Shown: piece after piece, positions 62,365 to 64,000 of the stretch
Position numbering within the stretch: position 1 is the stretch's first letter
How the letters are laid out: every line of letters starts with the position of its first letter
The notes under the pieces: model-generated
Seen by the model: only the letters and a program-made list of their open reading frames with translations
What the model was told of the DNA's origin: nothing
Databases searched by the model: none
Program-made: the position numbers and the translations under genes
DNA from: Grimontia indica
Lineage (GTDB): Bacteria; Pseudomonadota; Gammaproteobacteria; Enterobacterales; Vibrionaceae
Length of the DNA: 64,000 nucleotides
Assembly: GCF_000333895.2 (NCBI RefSeq)
Contig: NZ_ANFM02000018.1
Location: 186,001-250,000 of the forward strand
Direction: 5' to 3'

Positions 62365-63294
62365 ATGAAAGAAAATGGACTATCAAAATCAATTCAAATC
62401 ATCGGTGTTCCCGTCGATTTGGGGGCATCACGCAGGGGGACGGATGGTGGTGTTTCTGCCGTTCGCATCGCTGGCTTAGGTGAGAAACTAAAAAAATTAG
62501 GTTATGGCGTCGCAGAAGAGGTGGATGTTGCAGTCCCTTCCAAGGAATCAAGACCTTCTGAATCGCAGGGTAACATGCGTTTTCGAAGCGAAATCCTACA
62601 AGTGTGTCGTGATCTGGCTGTGGTCACGCGAAATACACTCGAAAACGGCAACATTCCAATGGTTGTTGGGGGAGATCACTCCTTGGCGATTGGCTCGATA
62701 TCAGGCATTGCCGATTATTACCAACAGCAGAACCAAGATCTTGGATTAGTGTGGTTTGATGCCCATGCTGATATGAACATTCCAGGTATATCCCCATCGG
62801 GCAATATTCACGGTATGCCTCTCTCGCACTTGATGGGTTACGGTGATAAAGACTTCACTAGCATCCTGAGTGACAATCCAAAAATTAAGCCTGAAAACGT
62901 GGCGCTGGTGGGTGTTAGGGATATCGATGAAAAAGAACGCGAGTTGATCCGGCAGTCCGGTGTGAAGGTCTACAGCATGCGAGATATCGATGAGATGGGC
63001 ATGAGCCGTGTCGCCGACGAAGTCATAAAAATCGTGACTAAAGGGACGGTTGGATTTCATGTCAGCTTCGATGTAGATGGCTGCGACCCAGAAGTGATGC
63101 CCGGTTCAGGCACCTTAGTTCCCGGCGGTGTGTCTTACCGGGAAGCCCACTTGCTATTGGAGAAATGCGCAGAGACCAGATTGATGACTTCTATGGATTT
63201 AGTTGAGCTCAATCCCTTCCTGGATAAAGGTAATATCTCTGCCGAACGAGCAGTGTCTTTGGTACTCAGTGCATTTGGTCAAAGTGTTATTTGA
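62365..63294 (+). CDS. rocF: Arginase
   Basis: 309 residues. Dimanganese ureohydrolase converting arginine to ornithine and urea. Metal-binding motifs: GGDHS (about 108-112), WFDAHADMN (about 131-139) and SFDVDGCDP (about 231-239); the opening IIGVPVDLGASRRGTDGG and the closing SMDLVELNP are the arginase (not agmatinase) type. Its end overlaps the convergent nrfG-like gene by 8 bases. Confidence 0.94.
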   Translation: MKENGLSKSIQIIGVPVDLGASRRGTDGGVSAVRIAGLGEKLKKLGYGVAEEVDVAVPSKESRPSESQGNMRFRSEILQVCRDLAVVTRNTLENGNIPMVVGGDHSLAIGSISGIADYYQQQNQDLGLVWFDAHADMNIPGISPSGNIHGMPLSHLMGYGDKDFTSILSDNPKIKPENVALVGVRDIDEKERELIRQSGVKVYSMRDIDEMGMSRVADEVIKIVTKGTVGFHVSFDVDGCDPEVMPGSGTLVPGGVSYREAHLLLEKCAETRLMTSMDLVELNPFLDKGNISAERAVSLVLSAFGQSVI

Positions 63295-63868
63295 TCATTC
63301 GCTTCGCTTGATTTATTGACGCGATAACGGCGGCGCGATCGGTATCTGGGTGATTGGCATCGAGGATGATTGTCCAGTGCCTGATCGCCAATGCATATTG
63401 CGCCGACAGGAAGTACTCTGACGCCAAAAGCATGTTTGCGGCTGCGTTATCTGGCTGAATAGATATTGCATCATTCAGCCAGCGTTCAACACTTTGATCA
63501 AATCGCTGACCGTTGGCGTAGTACTTTGCGGTAGCCTGCGCGGCAAACACATCCGCAGAAGGTGATTCTGATAATCTTTCGGCATAGTGATAAACCAGCG
63601 CCGCGTTCTTGAACTCCCCGCGAGACATATATTCATTACCAAGCTCAAACCACAAATGCCCGTTTTGGGTATCCGCTTTAATCTGTGTCTGCAACCGTTC
63701 GAGCCTCGGCGTGATATCTGTGGTGGTACTAAGTTCAGTCGCGGTTTGTCCCTTCACAATCAAAAGTGAAGGTTCCCCCAGCTTTGTATAAACCAGCGTG
63801 GTGGTGGATAACACCAACAATCCAATTAAAGCTGGCGCTATAGATGAAAGCTTCCCAAATAGTGTCAT
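63287..63868 (-). CDS. nrfG: TPR protein NrfG (CcmI/CcmH C-terminal-like)
   Basis: 193 residues from the ATG at 63868. An N-terminal membrane anchor (about 9-30) is followed by a periplasmic TPR domain: LWFELGNEYMSRGEFKNAAL, then AISIQPDNAAANMLLASEYFLSAQYALAIRHW. NrfG holds the C-terminus of apo-NrfA and presents it to NrfEF for haem attachment. It is not next to nrfF: nrfA and arginase lie between. The TPR/CcmI-like assignment is firm; the NrfG identity follows from the presence of the other nrf genes. Confidence 0.8.
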   Translation of the reverse strand: MTLFGKLSSIAPALIGLLVLSTTTLVYTKLGEPSLLIVKGQTATELSTTTDITPRLERLQTQIKADTQNGHLWFELGNEYMSRGEFKNAALVYHYAERLSESPSADVFAAQATAKYYANGQRFDQSVERWLNDAISIQPDNAAANMLLASEYFLSAQYALAIRHWTIILDANHPDTDRAAVIASINQAKRMIK

Positions 63869-64000
63869 CAAGTTATCTTGTAATGCCCTGATCTTTCACT
63901 ATCTTCGCTACATTCCAGCACAGGTTCAATGCGCTACCTCAAGTTCTGTTTAATCGCATCGTTGCCCAATCTGTGTAGACGGGCGCACTTTCAGTGATCT
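63869..64000. other. Right edge of window
   Basis: 132 bases before the right end, upstream of nrfG. I see no supported gene; a minus-strand frame ending in TGA overlapping the nrfG ATG is open for only about 20 codons back to a TAG. Confidence 0.3.

Noticed and set aside
1-64000. CRISPR array, tRNA/rRNA genes, integrase or IS transposase
   Set aside because: Looked for spaced direct repeats, tRNA-like cloverleaf ends and transposase motifs while reading; none was found, so the eCIS locus has no visible mobility genes within the window.

Overview
The window looks like a chromosomal segment of a marine or estuarine gammaproteobacterium, probably Vibrionaceae (Grimontia, Enterovibrio or Photobacterium-like). 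This is inferred from recalled protein similarity: a five-haem NrfA respiratory nitrite reductase with its maturation genes, PqiABC, YjeH-type permease, MipA/OmpV porin-like protein and a Vibrio-style short inverted-repeat element. No rRNA, tRNA, CRISPR array, integrase or transposase gene was seen.

Layout. 1-3536: pqiABC envelope lipid-transport operon, cut by the left edge. 3628-4119: a small Cys-x5-Arg phosphatase. 4558-28368: one uninterrupted plus-strand run of 19 genes forming an extracellular contractile injection system (eCIS; phage-tail-like particle), closed by a bidirectional terminator. It has one sheath, one tube, a T4 gp26-like chaperone, a DUF4255 cap-type protein, an AAA+ ATPase, an Afp7-type tube-initiator protein, a LysM-like protein, separate hub and spike genes, a PAAR-like tip, gp25, two large gpJ-like baseplate proteins, a gpI-like protein, a 1111-residue beta-helix protein, and a DUF4157 (HELTH) protein whose C-terminal half looks like a nuclease-type effector. 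28467-29558: a GH43 arabinanase-like lipoprotein. 29897-34871: a LysR regulator divergent from a TRAP transporter operon with an alpha/beta hydrolase. 34868-39064: a sulfur amino acid block (homocysteine S-methyltransferase, YjeH-type exporter, Lrp/AsnC regulator, D-cysteine desulfhydrase/L-cysteate sulfo-lyase-like enzyme). 39066-39331: a 266-bp MITE-like element with perfect 24-bp terminal inverted repeats. 39451-46544: small secreted and membrane proteins, a TetR regulator with a clear operator facing an MBL-fold lipoprotein, GFA protein, MipA/OmpV protein and a two-component system. 46654-52366: a DeoR-ABC transporter-phosphodiesterase operon resembling ugp/glycerophosphodiester uptake. 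52577-54887: Na+/phosphate symporter-like protein and a histidine phosphatase. 54884-62030: nrfA divergent from nrfBCDE-(ccmG-like)-nrfF. 62365-63868: arginase, and an nrfG-like TPR gene detached from the rest of nrf.

The eCIS locus is the centrepiece. The gene set is enough for a contractile sheath around a tube with a complete baseplate and spike, an assembly ATPase and one resident cargo candidate, but I find no tape-measure-like gene. All functional calls come from reading the translated sequence against remembered family features; no database search was run.
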